Below are positions 43,931-54,328 of a stretch of DNA of 64,000 nt, in pieces. The stretch lies in NCBI RefSeq assembly GCF_014203155.1, contig NZ_JACHIK010000003.1, forward strand, positions 186,001 to 250,000, written 5' to 3'. Within the stretch, counting starts at the first letter, position 1. Each line of letters starts with the position of its first letter. Both the position numbers and the translations under genes were made by a program. A model generated the notes under the pieces. That model saw nothing but the letters and a program-made list of their open reading frames with translations. It made no database searches and was not told the DNA's origin. Origin of the DNA: Shinella fusca (GTDB taxonomy: Bacteria > Pseudomonadota > Alphaproteobacteria > Rhizobiales > Rhizobiaceae).

Positions 43931-44977
43931 TTACAGCAGGATGTCGGTGTAGAGCTCGGATGCATCCGGCTCCGGATCGGACTGCGCGAAATCGGCGCTG
44001 TCGGCGACGATGTCACGGACTTCCTTGTCGATCTGCTTCAGGTCGTCCTCGCTCGCCCACTTCCGTTCCAGAAGGCGCGCGCGCACCTGCTCGATCGGGT
44101 CGTGCTCGGAGCGCATCTTCTGCACTTCGTCCTTCGAGCGGTACTTCGCCGGGTCCGACATGGAGTGGCCGCGGTAGCGGTAGGTGAGCATTTCGAGGAT
44201 GATCGGCCCCTTGCCCGAGCGGCAATGCTCGACGGCCTCGTCAGCGGCGGCCTTCACCGCGCGCACGTCCATGCCGTCGACCTGGTAGCCCGGAATGCCG
44301 AAGGAGGCGCCGCGCTGCGAGAAGTCGGTCTGGGCGGAGGCGCGCGAAACGGCCGTGCCCATGGCGTAGCGGTTGTTCTCGATGATGTAGACGACCGGCA
44401 GCTTCCAGAGCGCGGCCATGTTGAAGCTCTCGTAGACCTGGCCCTGGTTGGCCGCGCCGTCGCCGAAATAGGCGAGCGAGACGTTGTCGTTGCCGCGGTA
44501 GCGGTTGGCGAAGGCGAGGCCCGTGCCGAGCGAGACCTGCGCGCCGACGATGCCGTGGCCGCCGTAGAAGTTCTTCTCCTTGGAGAACATGTGCATGGAG
44601 CCGCCCTTGCCCTTGGAAAGGCCGCCGCGACGTCCGGTCAGTTCCGCCATCACCCCGCGCGGGCTCATGCCGCAGGCCAGCATGTGGCCGTGGTCACGGT
44701 AGCCGGTGATGACCTGGTCGCCGTCCTTCAGCGCAAGCTGCATGCCGACGACGACAGCTTCCTGGCCGATATAGAGGTGACAGAAGCCGCCGATGAAGCC
44801 CATGCCGTAGAGCTGGCCGGCTTTCTCCTCGAAACGCCGGATGAGCAGCATCTCGCGATAGGCCTTCAGATCGTCTTCCTTGGAGAAATCGGCGATGATG
44901 CCGCCGTTGAAGTCTTTCTTTGCAGGCTTTGCCGCCGTTTTGCGGCTGGACGTGGACGCGGTTTTACGCGGAGCCAT
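43931..44977 (-). CDS. pdhA: pyruvate dehydrogenase E1 alpha subunit
   Basis: 348-aa thiamine-diphosphate enzyme that decarboxylates pyruvate. The ThDP/Mg motif [19 protein letters not shown] and the [15 protein letters not shown] loop are clear. The first 35 residues are Lys/Ala/Ser-rich and probably disordered. ATG 44977 is preferred over an earlier in-frame ATG because GGGAGG lies just upstream. First gene of pdhA-pdhB-pdhC-SGNH-lpdA-lipA. Confidence 0.97.
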   Translation of the reverse strand: MAPRKTASTSSRKTAAKPAKKDFNGGIIADFSKEDDLKAYREMLLIRRFEEKAGQLYGMGFIGGFCHLYIGQEAVVVGMQLALKDGDQVITGYRDHGHMLACGMSPRGVMAELTGRRGGLSKGKGGSMHMFSKEKNFYGGHGIVGAQVSLGTGLAFANRYRGNDNVSLAYFGDGAANQGQVYESFNMAALWKLPVVYIIENNRYAMGTAVSRASAQTDFSQRGASFGIPGYQVDGMDVRAVKAAADEAVEHCRSGKGPIILEMLTYRYRGHSMSDPAKYRSKDEVQKMRSEHDPIEQVRARLLERKWASEDDLKQIDKEVRDIVADSADFAQSDPEPDASELYTDILL

Positions 44978-45094
44978 TCGTACCTCCCTAGGTTTGCCTT
45001 TTGAGGAAACCATAGGGGAGAAATCCGGCCACAGCAATGCCATAAATGCATGGCTTATATTCTCGACAAGCCGCTGATTAATAAGTAATAATTA

Positions 45095-45119
45095 CGATTA
45101 ACCAGATTTGGGTTAATCG
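45095..45119 (-). terminator. inverted repeat between ftsB and pdhA
   Basis: Perfect 9-bp arms CGATTAACC and GGTTAATCG with a 7-nt loop, starting 6 bp after the ftsB stop. On the minus strand the stem is followed by an AT-rich but not T-only stretch, so it may be a weak terminator for ftsB or an operator for the pdhA promoter. Confidence 0.5.
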
Positions 45120-45125
45120 GCAATA

Positions 45126-45434
45126 TCAGTGGAAAATGACGATTTCGTCGGCCCGGGACATGTTGAGATAGAAGCGCGCCTTTTCGTCGACCATGTCACG
45201 CTCAAGCGAGCCGTCGCTGAGAAGGGCAACCTCCTTTTCCAGGGTCTGGCGCTGGTGCACGAGCACGTCCAGACGCGTCTGGCGCTCCACTCTCTGCCGC
45301 TCGAATTCCTCCAATCCGCGCAGGCCGAATTCGCCATGGATGGAATGATAACCGAAGTAGGAAAGGAATGCGACCGTAATTACCGGAAGCGTCAGCCGGC
45401 CGAATTTCCGCTTCTTATGATGCTTGGTCCACAT
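45126..45434 (-). CDS. ftsB: cell-division septum protein FtsB/DivIC
   Basis: 102-aa bitopic membrane protein: basic N-terminus (MWTKHHKKRK), one helix at about residues 14-30 (LTLPVITVAFLSYFGYH), then a coiled coil (ERQRVERQTRLDVLVHQRQTLEKEV). It fits the FtsB/DivIC family that works with FtsL and FtsQ at the divisome. Its place between eno and the pyruvate dehydrogenase genes matches other rhizobia and supports the call. Confidence 0.9.
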   Translation of the reverse strand: MWTKHHKKRKFGRLTLPVITVAFLSYFGYHSIHGEFGLRGLEEFERQRVERQTRLDVLVHQRQTLEKEVALLSDGSLERDMVDEKARFYLNMSRADEIVIFH

Positions 45435-45849
45435 GCAGGTGCCCTGATACGCAATACGGATTCCACACTAGCGCCAAGGGGTTAACCGACTATTGACCAT
45501 GATGGGCGGGGCGGAGAAAAAGACGGCGGCCGCGTGGGGGAGCCGGACGGGGGACGTGGCGGGTTTGGCGTGGATCCTCGGGTCAAGCCCGAGGATGACG
45601 CAGGAAGAATGGAACGACGACAGAAGGAACGGAGCCTCGTTCCGCGCCGCTGAATAGGCACACCCTCTTCTCCTCCTCTCCGTCATCTTCGGGCTTGACC
45701 CGAGGATCCACGCCACACGGCACGCGCTGAAAAGGCCCTCCGAAGCCACAAGCCCGGCGCGCCCGAAACCCCTCTCCTACCCCCGCAAAAACACGAAACC
45801 CGCACCTTGCGATGCGGGTTTCGCCGTTCTGGAAAAACTGTTTCTCCGC
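45435..45849. repeat. ftsB/eno spacer with hairpin-repeat pair 4 and eno terminator
   Basis: 415-bp spacer without a credible gene. It holds two copies, 45571-45600 and 45681-45710, opposite orientation, 80 bp apart with the ATGACG sides inward, the same arrangement as pair 1. The right copy has one arm base changed (CTTCGGG). This is the only pair lying between genes of the same direction. Closer to eno, a 10-bp stem GAAACCCGCA/TGCGGGTTTC (45795-45822) with a T run on the minus strand is the probable eno terminator, so ftsB likely has its own promoter here. Confidence 0.8.
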
Positions 45850-47217
<1,368 letters not shown>

Positions 47218-48057
47218 TCAGCCCTTGGCGATGTCGTCGAGGGCAATAAGCTTCTCCAGAACACGCGGCATGTCCCTCAGATGCAGCATATTGGGGCCGT
47301 CGCAAGGCGCCATGTCGGGATCTTCGTGGGTCTCGATGAACACACCGGCGACGCCGACGGCGACGGCGGCGCGAGCAAGGGTTTCGACGAAACGCCGCTC
47401 TCCTCCCGAGGTCGCTCCCTGACCGCCCGGCTGTTGCACCGAATGGGTCGCGTCGAAGATAACGGGCGCGCCGGTTTCGGCCATGATAGGCAGAGAGCGC
47501 ATATCCGAGACCAGCGTATTGTAGCCGAAAGACGCGCCCCGTTCGCACAGCATGACATTCGGATTGCCGCTATGCGTGATTTTGTCGAGCACGTTTGTCA
47601 TATCCCAGGGGGCAAGGAATTGCCCCTTCTTCACGTTGATCGCGCGGCCGGTCTTGGCGGCGGCGACAAGCAGGTCCGTCTGGCGCGACAGGAAAGCCGG
47701 AATCTGCAGTACGTCCACGACCTCCGCCACGACAGCGCACTGCTGCTCGCTATGGATATCCGTCAGGACCGGAATGCCGAAGGCCTTCTTCAACTCTGCG
47801 AAGACGGCGAGACCTTTTTCAAGGCCGATTCCCCGGTCGCTCGACAGCGAGGAGCGGTTCGCCTTGTCGAAGGACGATTTGTAGACGAACCCGATGCCGA
47901 GGCGATCGCAGAGTTTCACAAGGGTTTCCGCGATCATGAAGGCGTGGTCGCGGCTTTCCATCTGACAGGGGCCGGCGATCAGCGAGAGGCGTTCTGTCTG
48001 CGAGAAGGTGACCTTCTTCGGCCCTTCGCCGACGACGACGGTGGAATTGGTTTTCAT
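47218..48057 (-). CDS. kdsA: 3-deoxy-8-phosphooctulonate (KDO-8-P) synthase
   Basis: 279-aa enzyme condensing phosphoenolpyruvate with arabinose-5-phosphate for the LPS inner-core sugar Kdo. Conserved segments: [47 protein letters not shown] and [15 protein letters not shown] 48057 lies 4 bp after the stop of the VOC-family gene, suggesting cotranscription. PEP for this reaction comes from enolase encoded next door. Confidence 0.97.
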   Translation of the reverse strand: MKTNSTVVVGEGPKKVTFSQTERLSLIAGPCQMESRDHAFMIAETLVKLCDRLGIGFVYKSSFDKANRSSLSSDRGIGLEKGLAVFAELKKAFGIPVLTDIHSEQQCAVVAEVVDVLQIPAFLSRQTDLLVAAAKTGRAINVKKGQFLAPWDMTNVLDKITHSGNPNVMLCERGASFGYNTLVSDMRSLPIMAETGAPVIFDATHSVQQPGGQGATSGGERRFVETLARAAVAVGVAGVFIETHEDPDMAPCDGPNMLHLRDMPRVLEKLIALDDIAKG

Positions 48058-48061
48058 CTGC

Positions 48062-48955
48062 TCATTCTCCAAAGACGAAGAGGACGCCCTGCCCCGGCGC
48101 CGGCGGCACGAGGAGCCGGCCGTCCCGCTCCTCGAAGGCGACGCCGCCCGCCGTCATGCGGCGGCGGCATTCTGAAAGGTCGGATACGGTGAAGACGACC
48201 GCCTGCCCCTTGAGGCCTCGGTCCGCGCCGGGCGCCGGGGCGATCCCGTAGAAACCCTGAAGGCCGGCGTCGTTCAGCACCGTGATGCGCCCGCGCGGCG
48301 TTTCGACCGACATGCCGAAGGAAAGCGCCTCGACCTCCCGCTCGTCGGCGGCCTCCTGCAGGAGGTACTGGAAATCCGTCGGGTTCTGTTCCGACAGCAC
48401 CACCTCGGCAAGCCCGGTCACGCCGTTCTCGTGCGCTTCGAGCGCCTTGCGGTCGGCCGGCAGCGGCACGACGCGCTGCGAGGCGAAGAAGAAGAAATCG
48501 GGGCTGCGCAGGTCCGCGGCGAAGGCGAGCCGGAAGCTGCCCGTTGCCGACGTGCCGTCCGGCAGCAGCATGTCGCGCGAGAATTCCAGCACCGGGCCGC
48601 CGGAAAGGCCGGCCGCCGCATAGCGCTGGTCGTCGCCCCACGCATCGTCCGTCGCCATGGCGACGGCGGAAAAGCCCTCGAGGCCGCGGCGGAAGCGGAA
48701 GGCCTGGTCGCGCGCGACGAAGACGTTGCCCGCCCGCGCGGCCTCCTCGCATTCCTCGCGATTGGCGATGCCGAGCGGTTCGAGATAGCTGCCGTCGGCA
48801 AGGAACACGCAACAGTTTTCCGTGCCGAACGGGTGGCGCGCGTCCTTCGCGACGGTGAAGCCGAGCGCGGTCAGCCGTTCGCGCGCAAGCCCGAGTTCGG
48901 ACACCGGCAGCACCAGATGGTCGATCGGGCGAGGCGTTCTCGAACGTGCGGTCAT
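48062..48955 (-). CDS. VOC/glyoxalase-like domain protein
   Basis: 297-aa protein with a glyoxalase_3-like fold: starts [20 protein letters not shown] with a typical His in the first beta-strand, then [20 protein letters not shown], and a second half ending [15 protein letters not shown]. Enzymatic activity unknown. The frame is open for another 219 bp upstream, but homology begins at [13 protein letters not shown] (ATG 48955). It is four bases ahead of kdsA and divergent from an FAD oxidoreductase gene. Confidence 0.85.
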   Translation of the reverse strand: MTARSRTPRPIDHLVLPVSELGLARERLTALGFTVAKDARHPFGTENCCVFLADGSYLEPLGIANREECEEAARAGNVFVARDQAFRFRRGLEGFSAVAMATDDAWGDDQRYAAAGLSGGPVLEFSRDMLLPDGTSATGSFRLAFAADLRSPDFFFFASQRVVPLPADRKALEAHENGVTGLAEVVLSEQNPTDFQYLLQEAADEREVEALSFGMSVETPRGRITVLNDAGLQGFYGIAPAPGADRGLKGQAVVFTVSDLSECRRRMTAGGVAFEERDGRLLVPPAPGQGVLFVFGE

Positions 48956-49085
48956 GGGCGAAATCCGGTCGTGTTTCGGGCGCCTCGTGCTTTGCATGCT
49001 TTCGCCCCGCAATGCAAGCGCCGGCGGCCTGCACGCCCGGCGCGGGAACTTTTCCGCTCCTGTGCCGTTGCCGGAATCCTTTCGC

Positions 49086-50339
49086 ATGGAGAGCCTCATT
49101 CCCACATCCCGCGACATCACGCGCCAGCGCGACCTGCATGAATCCCGCCCGCTCTGGGCCGATTCGCCGCGCATCTCCGTCCGCGCCCGGCCGAAGCCGT
49201 CGGCCGGAAGCTACGACGTCGTCATCGTCGGCGCGGGCATCTCGGGTGCGCTCGCCGCCCATGCGCTTGCCGACGGGCGCCGCTCGGTGCTGGTGGTCGA
49301 CCGCCGCCCGCCGGTGCGCGGCAGCACGCTCGCCAGCACCGCGATGATCCAGCACGAGATCGACGTGCCGCTGCACCGGCTCTCCGTCATGATCGGCAGT
49401 GCCCGGGCCGCTCGGGCCTGGCAACGCTCGGCCCGCGCCGTCGAGAGGCTGTCCGAGATCGCCGCCGACCTCGATCTTTCCTGCGGCTTCGAGCGCAAGA
49501 AGACGCTGTTCCTCGCCGGCAACGCCTATGGCGGCCGCGCCCTGCGCACGGAGACGAAGGCACGGCACGAGGCCGGCATCGCCGCCGAATTCCTCGATGC
49601 GCGCAGCCTTTCCGAGGGCTACGGCATCGGGCGCACCGGCGCGATCCTTTCCGACGTCTCCGCCTCGGCCAACCCCGCGCAGATGGCCGCCGGCATCCTG
49701 CGCGCCGCCGTGGCGCACGGGGCGGAGCTCGTCAGCCCGCTGGAGATCACCGACATCCGGAGCTCCGATAGCGGCGTGTTCCTCGCGACGGCCGGCGGCC
49801 ATATCCTTTCCGCCCGCCACGCGGTCTTCTGCTCGGGCTACGAGTTCCTGGAAGCCGTCGCCGACGCCTCGCACGCCATCGTCTCCACCTGGGCGCTCGC
49901 CACGCCGCCCGGCACGACCCTGCCCGACTGGCTGAAGGACTGCATCGTCTGGGAGGGCGCCGATCCCTATCTCTACCTGCGGCGCACCCGCGACGGCAGG
50001 CTGATTGCCGGCGGCGAGGACGAGGAAAGCGCGACGGCCTTCGCCTCGGCCGAGAAGCTCAAGCGCAAGACGCGCACCATCCGCCGCAAGGTGGAACGGC
50101 TGCTCGGTATCTCCCTCCCCGAGCCCGACCATGCCTGGGCGGCGCCCTTCGGCACGACGCGCACCGGCCTGCCGCTGATCGGCCGCGTCCCCGGCCTCGA
50201 CAATGTCTTCGCCGTCATGGGCTTCGGCGGCAACGGCATCACCTTCAGTCAGATCGCGGCCGAGATCGTCGCCGCGGAGATCGCCGGCCACGGCGACGGC
50301 GATGCCGACCTCTTCGCCTTCCCGCCGCGCAGGTCCTGA
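49086..50339 (+). CDS. FAD-dependent oxidoreductase (DAO family)
   Basis: 417-aa flavoenzyme. The Rossmann motif DVVIVGAGISGALAA covers residues about 44-58; the N-terminal 40 residues are an extension seen in related alphaproteobacterial proteins. C-terminal GLPLIGRVPGLDNVFAVMGFGGNGITFSQIAAE is the second FAD contact of D-amino-acid-oxidase-like proteins. Substrate unknown. ATG 49086 is chosen by the extent of homology; divergent from the VOC gene by 130 bp. Confidence 0.87.
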   Translation: MESLIPTSRDITRQRDLHESRPLWADSPRISVRARPKPSAGSYDVVIVGAGISGALAAHALADGRRSVLVVDRRPPVRGSTLASTAMIQHEIDVPLHRLSVMIGSARAARAWQRSARAVERLSEIAADLDLSCGFERKKTLFLAGNAYGGRALRTETKARHEAGIAAEFLDARSLSEGYGIGRTGAILSDVSASANPAQMAAGILRAAVAHGAELVSPLEITDIRSSDSGVFLATAGGHILSARHAVFCSGYEFLEAVADASHAIVSTWALATPPGTTLPDWLKDCIVWEGADPYLYLRRTRDGRLIAGGEDEESATAFASAEKLKRKTRTIRRKVERLLGISLPEPDHAWAAPFGTTRTGLPLIGRVPGLDNVFAVMGFGGNGITFSQIAAEIVAAEIAGHGDGDADLFAFPPRRS

Positions 50340-50438
50340 CGAAGCGCAAGGCGGGCAACGCGATATTCCCCTTCCGTTGAATGGCTGGGGCGGGCAAGGC
50401 GCGCTATGGTCTGGTCAATCTTGCGAAGATGAACCGCC

Positions 50439-51179
50439 ATGCTCGTTGCCGTCCTCTCCGATATCCACGCCAACCGCGAAGCCTTCGAGGCGGTGCTCGC
50501 CGCCGCCGAGGCGGCCGGCGCGGAGCGCTTCGTGCTGCTCGGCGATATCGTCGGCTACGGCGCGGACCCGGAATGGTGCGCGGAGCGAGCGATGGCGCTT
50601 GCCGTGCAGGGCGCCATCGTACTGCGCGGCAACCACGACGAGGCCGTCGGCAATCCGTCCGTCTCGATGAACCCGACCGCCACGCTGGCGCTCGAATGGA
50701 CCCGCCGCCAACTCGGCGCCGAGACGCGCGCCTTCCTCGCCGCGCTTCCCCTCGAGGCGCGGGAGGGCGACTGCCTCTTCGTCCATGCCGATGCCAGCGC
50801 CCCGGCCGACTGGAACTATGTGCTGGATGCCGACGACGCCGACCGGCACCTTGCCGCCTGCAGCGCGCGCGTCAGCTTCTGCGGCCATGTGCACAAGCCC
50901 GCGCTCTACTGCACGGCGCCCGGCGGCAGGATCACGCCGTTCGTTCCCGTCGCCGCCACGCCCGTGCCGCTCCTGCCGCAGCGCCGGTGGCTCGCCGTCA
51001 TGGGCGCCGTCGGCCAGCCGCGCGACGGCAACCCGGCCGCCGCCTTCGCGCTCTATGACACGGAAAACGCCGAGCTGTGCTTCCTGCGCGTCGCCTACGA
51101 CGTGGAGAGGGCGGCGGAGAAAATCCGCGCGGCGGGCCTGCCGGCCTCGCTCGCCGAGCGTCTGGCGCGGGGGCGCTGA
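50439..51179 (+). CDS. calcineurin-like metallophosphoesterase
   Basis: 246-aa phosphoesterase with all metal ligands in order: Asp8/His10 (SDIHAN), Asp36 (GDIVGYG), Asn65-His66 (GNHDEAV), His116 (FVHADA) and His150/His152 (GHVH). No signal peptide. The group includes phosphodiesterases and protein phosphatases. Its TGA stop overlaps the start of the kinase-USP gene by one base (TGATG, 51177-51181), so the two products are coupled, and a phosphatase role against the kinase or its targets is a reasonable but untested inference. Confidence 0.92.
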   Translation: MLVAVLSDIHANREAFEAVLAAAEAAGAERFVLLGDIVGYGADPEWCAERAMALAVQGAIVLRGNHDEAVGNPSVSMNPTATLALEWTRRQLGAETRAFLAALPLEAREGDCLFVHADASAPADWNYVLDADDADRHLAACSARVSFCGHVHKPALYCTAPGGRITPFVPVAATPVPLLPQRRWLAVMGAVGQPRDGNPAAAFALYDTENAELCFLRVAYDVERAAEKIRAAGLPASLAERLARGR

Positions 51180-52582
51180 TGGTCAAGGCACGGCTGAAAC
51201 CAGGCGACGTCGTCGACGGCTTCCTCATCGAGGACATCGCCCATAACGGCGGGATGGCGCGTATCTGGACGGTCAGCCGGCCGGACGTCGATTTCCCGAT
51301 CCTGATGAAGGTGCCGGTCATCGGCGAGGGCGACGATCCGGCCGCCATCGTCGGCTTCGAGATGGAGCAGATGATCCTGCCGCGCCTTTCCGGCCCGCAC
51401 GTGCCGCGCTTCGTCGCCAACGGCGATTTCGCCACGCTCCCCTATATCGTCATGGAGCGCCTGCCCGGCACCTCGCTCTATCCGCTCCTGGAACGCCTGC
51501 CGCTGCCGCCGGAGGAGGTCGCTGCCATCGGCGCGAAGGTCGCAGTCGCGCTCGATTCGCTGCACCACCAGCACGTCGTCCATCTCGACCTGAAACCCTC
51601 CAACGTGATGTTCCGCGAGAGCGGCGAGGCCGTGCTCATCGACTACGGCCTTGCCCGCCACATCCACCTGCCGGACCTGATGGACGAGCAGTTCCGCCTG
51701 CCCTACGGCACGGCGCCCTACATGGCGCCGGAACAGGTGCTCGGCACGCGTAGCGATTTCCGCAGCGATCTCTTCGCGCTCGGGGTCATGCTCTATTTCT
51801 TCTCGACCGGCGAGCGACCGTTCGGCGATCCGCAGCGCCTCAAGGGCCTGAAGCGCCGGCTCTGGCGCGATCCTCTGCCGCCCCGCGCGCGCAACGCGGC
51901 CATCCCGCCCGCCTTGCAGGAAGTCATCCTGCGCTGCCTGGAGGTGAACCCCGCCTGGCGCTATCCGAGCGCCGCCCAGCTTGCCCTCGACCTGCAGGAC
52001 CTTTCCGCCGTCAAGCTGACGGCGCGGGCGGAGAAGATGAAGCGCGATCCCTTCTCCGTCGTCGTGCGCCGCCGCTTCAACCCCGTCACCATCGAGACGG
52101 TGAAGCCCCGCGCGGCGGAGGCGCAGCTTGCGAACGCCCCCATCGTCGCCGTCGCGGTCGATCTTGCCGCCGGCGCGCCGGACCTTGCCGAGGCCATGCG
52201 CAAGACGGTGGCGCGCATCGTCGAGAACACGCCGGACGCCCGCATCGCCTGCATCAACGTCCTGAAGATCAACCGCATCGCCATCGACACCTCGCTCGAC
52301 GAGGAGGGCCGCAACAAGCATGTGCTGCGCCTCGTCGCGCTGCGCACCTGGTCGACCGGCCTTCCCGCCCCCGGCGGCGGCATCACTTTCCATGTGCTGG
52401 AGGCCGTCTCGCCGGCCGATGCGATCCTCGAATATGCCCGCGAGAACCATGTCGACCACATCGTCATGGGCGCGCGGGCCGAATCGGCCATGCGCTCCAT
52501 GCTCGGCAGCGTCTCCGGCGAGGTTGCCGCGCACGCGCCCTGCACCGTCACCGTGGTGCGGAGCCGGCCGGCGGCGCAATAG
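51179..52582 (+). CDS. Ser/Thr protein kinase fused to a universal-stress (USP) domain
   Basis: 467 aa. Residues about 12-280 are a eukaryotic-type kinase: ATP Lys44 (ILMKVP), alpha-C Glu61 or Glu63, catalytic loop H135-L-D137-L-K139-P-S-N142, D155-Y-G157 in place of DFG, and A183-P-E185. Residues about 315-465 resemble a USP fold: VAVAVDLAAG start and MGARAESAMRSMLGSVSGEV near the end, a degenerate G-x2-G-x9-GS ATP motif. No membrane segment, so it is cytoplasmic. The start overlaps the phosphoesterase stop. The glycine-rich loop is poor (HNGGMARIW), but the main catalytic residues are present, so activity is likely. Confidence 0.9.
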   Translation: MVKARLKPGDVVDGFLIEDIAHNGGMARIWTVSRPDVDFPILMKVPVIGEGDDPAAIVGFEMEQMILPRLSGPHVPRFVANGDFATLPYIVMERLPGTSLYPLLERLPLPPEEVAAIGAKVAVALDSLHHQHVVHLDLKPSNVMFRESGEAVLIDYGLARHIHLPDLMDEQFRLPYGTAPYMAPEQVLGTRSDFRSDLFALGVMLYFFSTGERPFGDPQRLKGLKRRLWRDPLPPRARNAAIPPALQEVILRCLEVNPAWRYPSAAQLALDLQDLSAVKLTARAEKMKRDPFSVVVRRRFNPVTIETVKPRAAEAQLANAPIVAVAVDLAAGAPDLAEAMRKTVARIVENTPDARIACINVLKINRIAIDTSLDEEGRNKHVLRLVALRTWSTGLPAPGGGITFHVLEAVSPADAILEYARENHVDHIVMGARAESAMRSMLGSVSGEVAAHAPCTVTVVRSRPAAQ

Positions 52583-52585
52583 GGC

Positions 52586-53530
52586 TCAGGAGCGGAAGCG
52601 CTTGCGGTATTCGCCCGGCGTCAGCCCGACGATGCGGGCAAAGACCTTGCGGAACGCGCCGGGGTCGCTGTAGCCGACGTCGAGCGCCACGAGATCGACC
52701 GAGCGGGTGGTGAACTGCAGGATCTCCTGCGCCCGGGAGACGCGCAGGCGCTGGCAATAGTCGCTCGTCGTCAGCCCCGTCGCCTTGCGGAAGCGGCGCA
52801 GGAATGTGCGCGGCTCGAGGCCCGCCTGCGCAGCGAGCGTTTCCAGCGCCACCTCCTTCGCCTCGCTCGCCTGCAGCCAGTGCTGTACCTTCAGGATCGC
52901 CGCATCGCCATGCAGGAGGCGCGGCGAGAAGGCGCTGTAGTAGCGCTGCTCGCGCCCCGGCGGATCGGCGACGAAGCGGCGGGCGACCTCCAGCATCACG
53001 CCCGGCCCGAGGAAGCGGTCGACCAGCATCAGCCCGAGATCGACCCAGGCCATGACGCCGCCGGCCGTCACGATATCGCCGTCGTCGTTGAGAAGCCGGT
53101 CGGTGTCGACATGGACGTCGGGAAAGCGCCGCTCGAAAATCTCGGCGATCACCCAGTTCGTCGTGATGGTGCGCCCGGCAAGCAACCCTGTCTCGCCGAG
53201 GAGATAGGCGCCCGCGCAGATCGAGGCGAGCCGGACGCCCTCCCCGTGGCATTGCCGCAGCCATGCGGCGAAAGGCGCGGCATCCTCGCGGCGGATGGCG
53301 TCCCCGAGCGCTGGCGGCAGGACGAGCACCGCCGGCTTGCCGGGCGCATCGACGCCGTCCACCCGCACCGGCCGCCCCGCTTCCAGCCCCCAATGGCTGA
53401 CCGCGAGCGCCGGGGCCGCCGCCCCCTTGCGTGCGGCGAGCGCCGTTGCGGCCTGGAAGAGGTCCGTCATGCCGAGCACGGCGGCCATCTGCACGCCGGG
53501 ATAGAGCACAAGTCCGATTTCCGCTGCCAT
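52586..53530 (-). CDS. GlxA-type transcriptional regulator (DJ-1/PfpI + AraC HTH)
   Basis: 314 aa. The N-terminal DJ-1/PfpI-like domain (residues about 4-170) has a Cys at the nucleophile elbow, Cys105 (SICAGAYLLGETGLLAG); the C-terminal AraC-type DNA-binding domain (about 215-312) shows two helix-turn-helix units, ending DVGYSDPGAFRKVFARIVGLTPGEYRKRF. It is divergent from a cysteine hydrolase gene across about 100 bp, a common regulator-target layout, so it likely controls that gene and itself. The effector is unknown. It converges with the kinase gene with only 3 bp between stops. Confidence 0.92.
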   Translation of the reverse strand: MAAEIGLVLYPGVQMAAVLGMTDLFQAATALAARKGAAAPALAVSHWGLEAGRPVRVDGVDAPGKPAVLVLPPALGDAIRREDAAPFAAWLRQCHGEGVRLASICAGAYLLGETGLLAGRTITTNWVIAEIFERRFPDVHVDTDRLLNDDGDIVTAGGVMAWVDLGLMLVDRFLGPGVMLEVARRFVADPPGREQRYYSAFSPRLLHGDAAILKVQHWLQASEAKEVALETLAAQAGLEPRTFLRRFRKATGLTTSDYCQRLRVSRAQEILQFTTRSVDLVALDVGYSDPGAFRKVFARIVGLTPGEYRKRFRS

Positions 53531-53631
53531 GTCACTTTCACCCCGGATTATGTCGATATCGCCAATGGCGAGAGATGGCAGGACCGGGGCAGAATGTCCA
53601 CGACATCGAACGCCAACGGAAAGGAATTCCC

Positions 53632-54177
53632 ATGAGCAAGCGTGCCGTCGTCATCGTCGACCTCCAGAAGGACTATCTCGGTTCGGGCCGTTTCCCGCTC
53701 GTCGGCATCGACGCGGCCGCGGCCAACGCCGCCCGCGTCGTGGAAGCCGCGCGCCGGAAGGGCGACCGGATCGTGCACGTCCACCATGTCGCCAGGGATG
53801 CCGCCTCGCCGCTCTTCGCGCCCGGAACGGACGGCATTCAGCCGATCTCGGCGGTCGCACCGCAGGAGGGTGACGCCGTCGTCGTCAAGAACTACCCGAA
53901 CTCCTTCCGCGACACGACCTTGCGGGAAACCCTTCAGGCGGCCGGCATCGAGGACGTGGTGGTCGTCGGCGCGATGAGCGACGTCTGCATCGACGCCACC
54001 GCCCGCGCCGCCGCCGATCTCGGCTACGGCCTCACCGTCGTGCACGACGCCTGCGCGACGCGCGACAAGGCCTTCGGCGATTCGCGCGTGCCGGCCGCGC
54101 AGGTCCACGCCAGCATCATGGCGGCGCTGGAATTCGGCTACGGCAAGGTGACGACGACCGCCGAATTCCTCGCCTAG
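53632..54177 (+). CDS. isochorismatase-like cysteine hydrolase
   Basis: 181-aa cysteine hydrolase with the catalytic triad Asp10 (VIVDLQKDY), Lys86 (VVKNYPNSF) and Cys119 (GAMSDVCIDATARAAADLGY). The family covers isochorismatases, nicotinamidases and other amidases; the substrate here is not predictable. ATG 53632 follows AAAGGAA. Divergent from the GlxA-like regulator, which probably controls it. Confidence 0.92.
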   Translation: MSKRAVVIVDLQKDYLGSGRFPLVGIDAAAANAARVVEAARRKGDRIVHVHHVARDAASPLFAPGTDGIQPISAVAPQEGDAVVVKNYPNSFRDTTLRETLQAAGIEDVVVVGAMSDVCIDATARAAADLGYGLTVVHDACATRDKAFGDSRVPAAQVHASIMAALEFGYGKVTTTAEFLA

Positions 54178-54328
54178 GCCTTCGCCTGCCCGCAAATCCG
54201 GCCGCCTCCGCCCCGGTGGGGGCGGCCGCGCTCCGCCCGTCATTCCCGTGTCATGTGACGGTGATGTTCCTTGCCGCGTGAATGGACCCGGCGCCCGCGC
54301 AAGGCGGCGCCCAGCGGAGTTTGCGTGA

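Noticed and set aside
48054-50291. 745-codon minus-strand frame across the VOC gene and opposite the FAD oxidoreductase
   Set aside because: It joins text of two unrelated regions; the VOC and FAD genes on their own frames have clear motifs.
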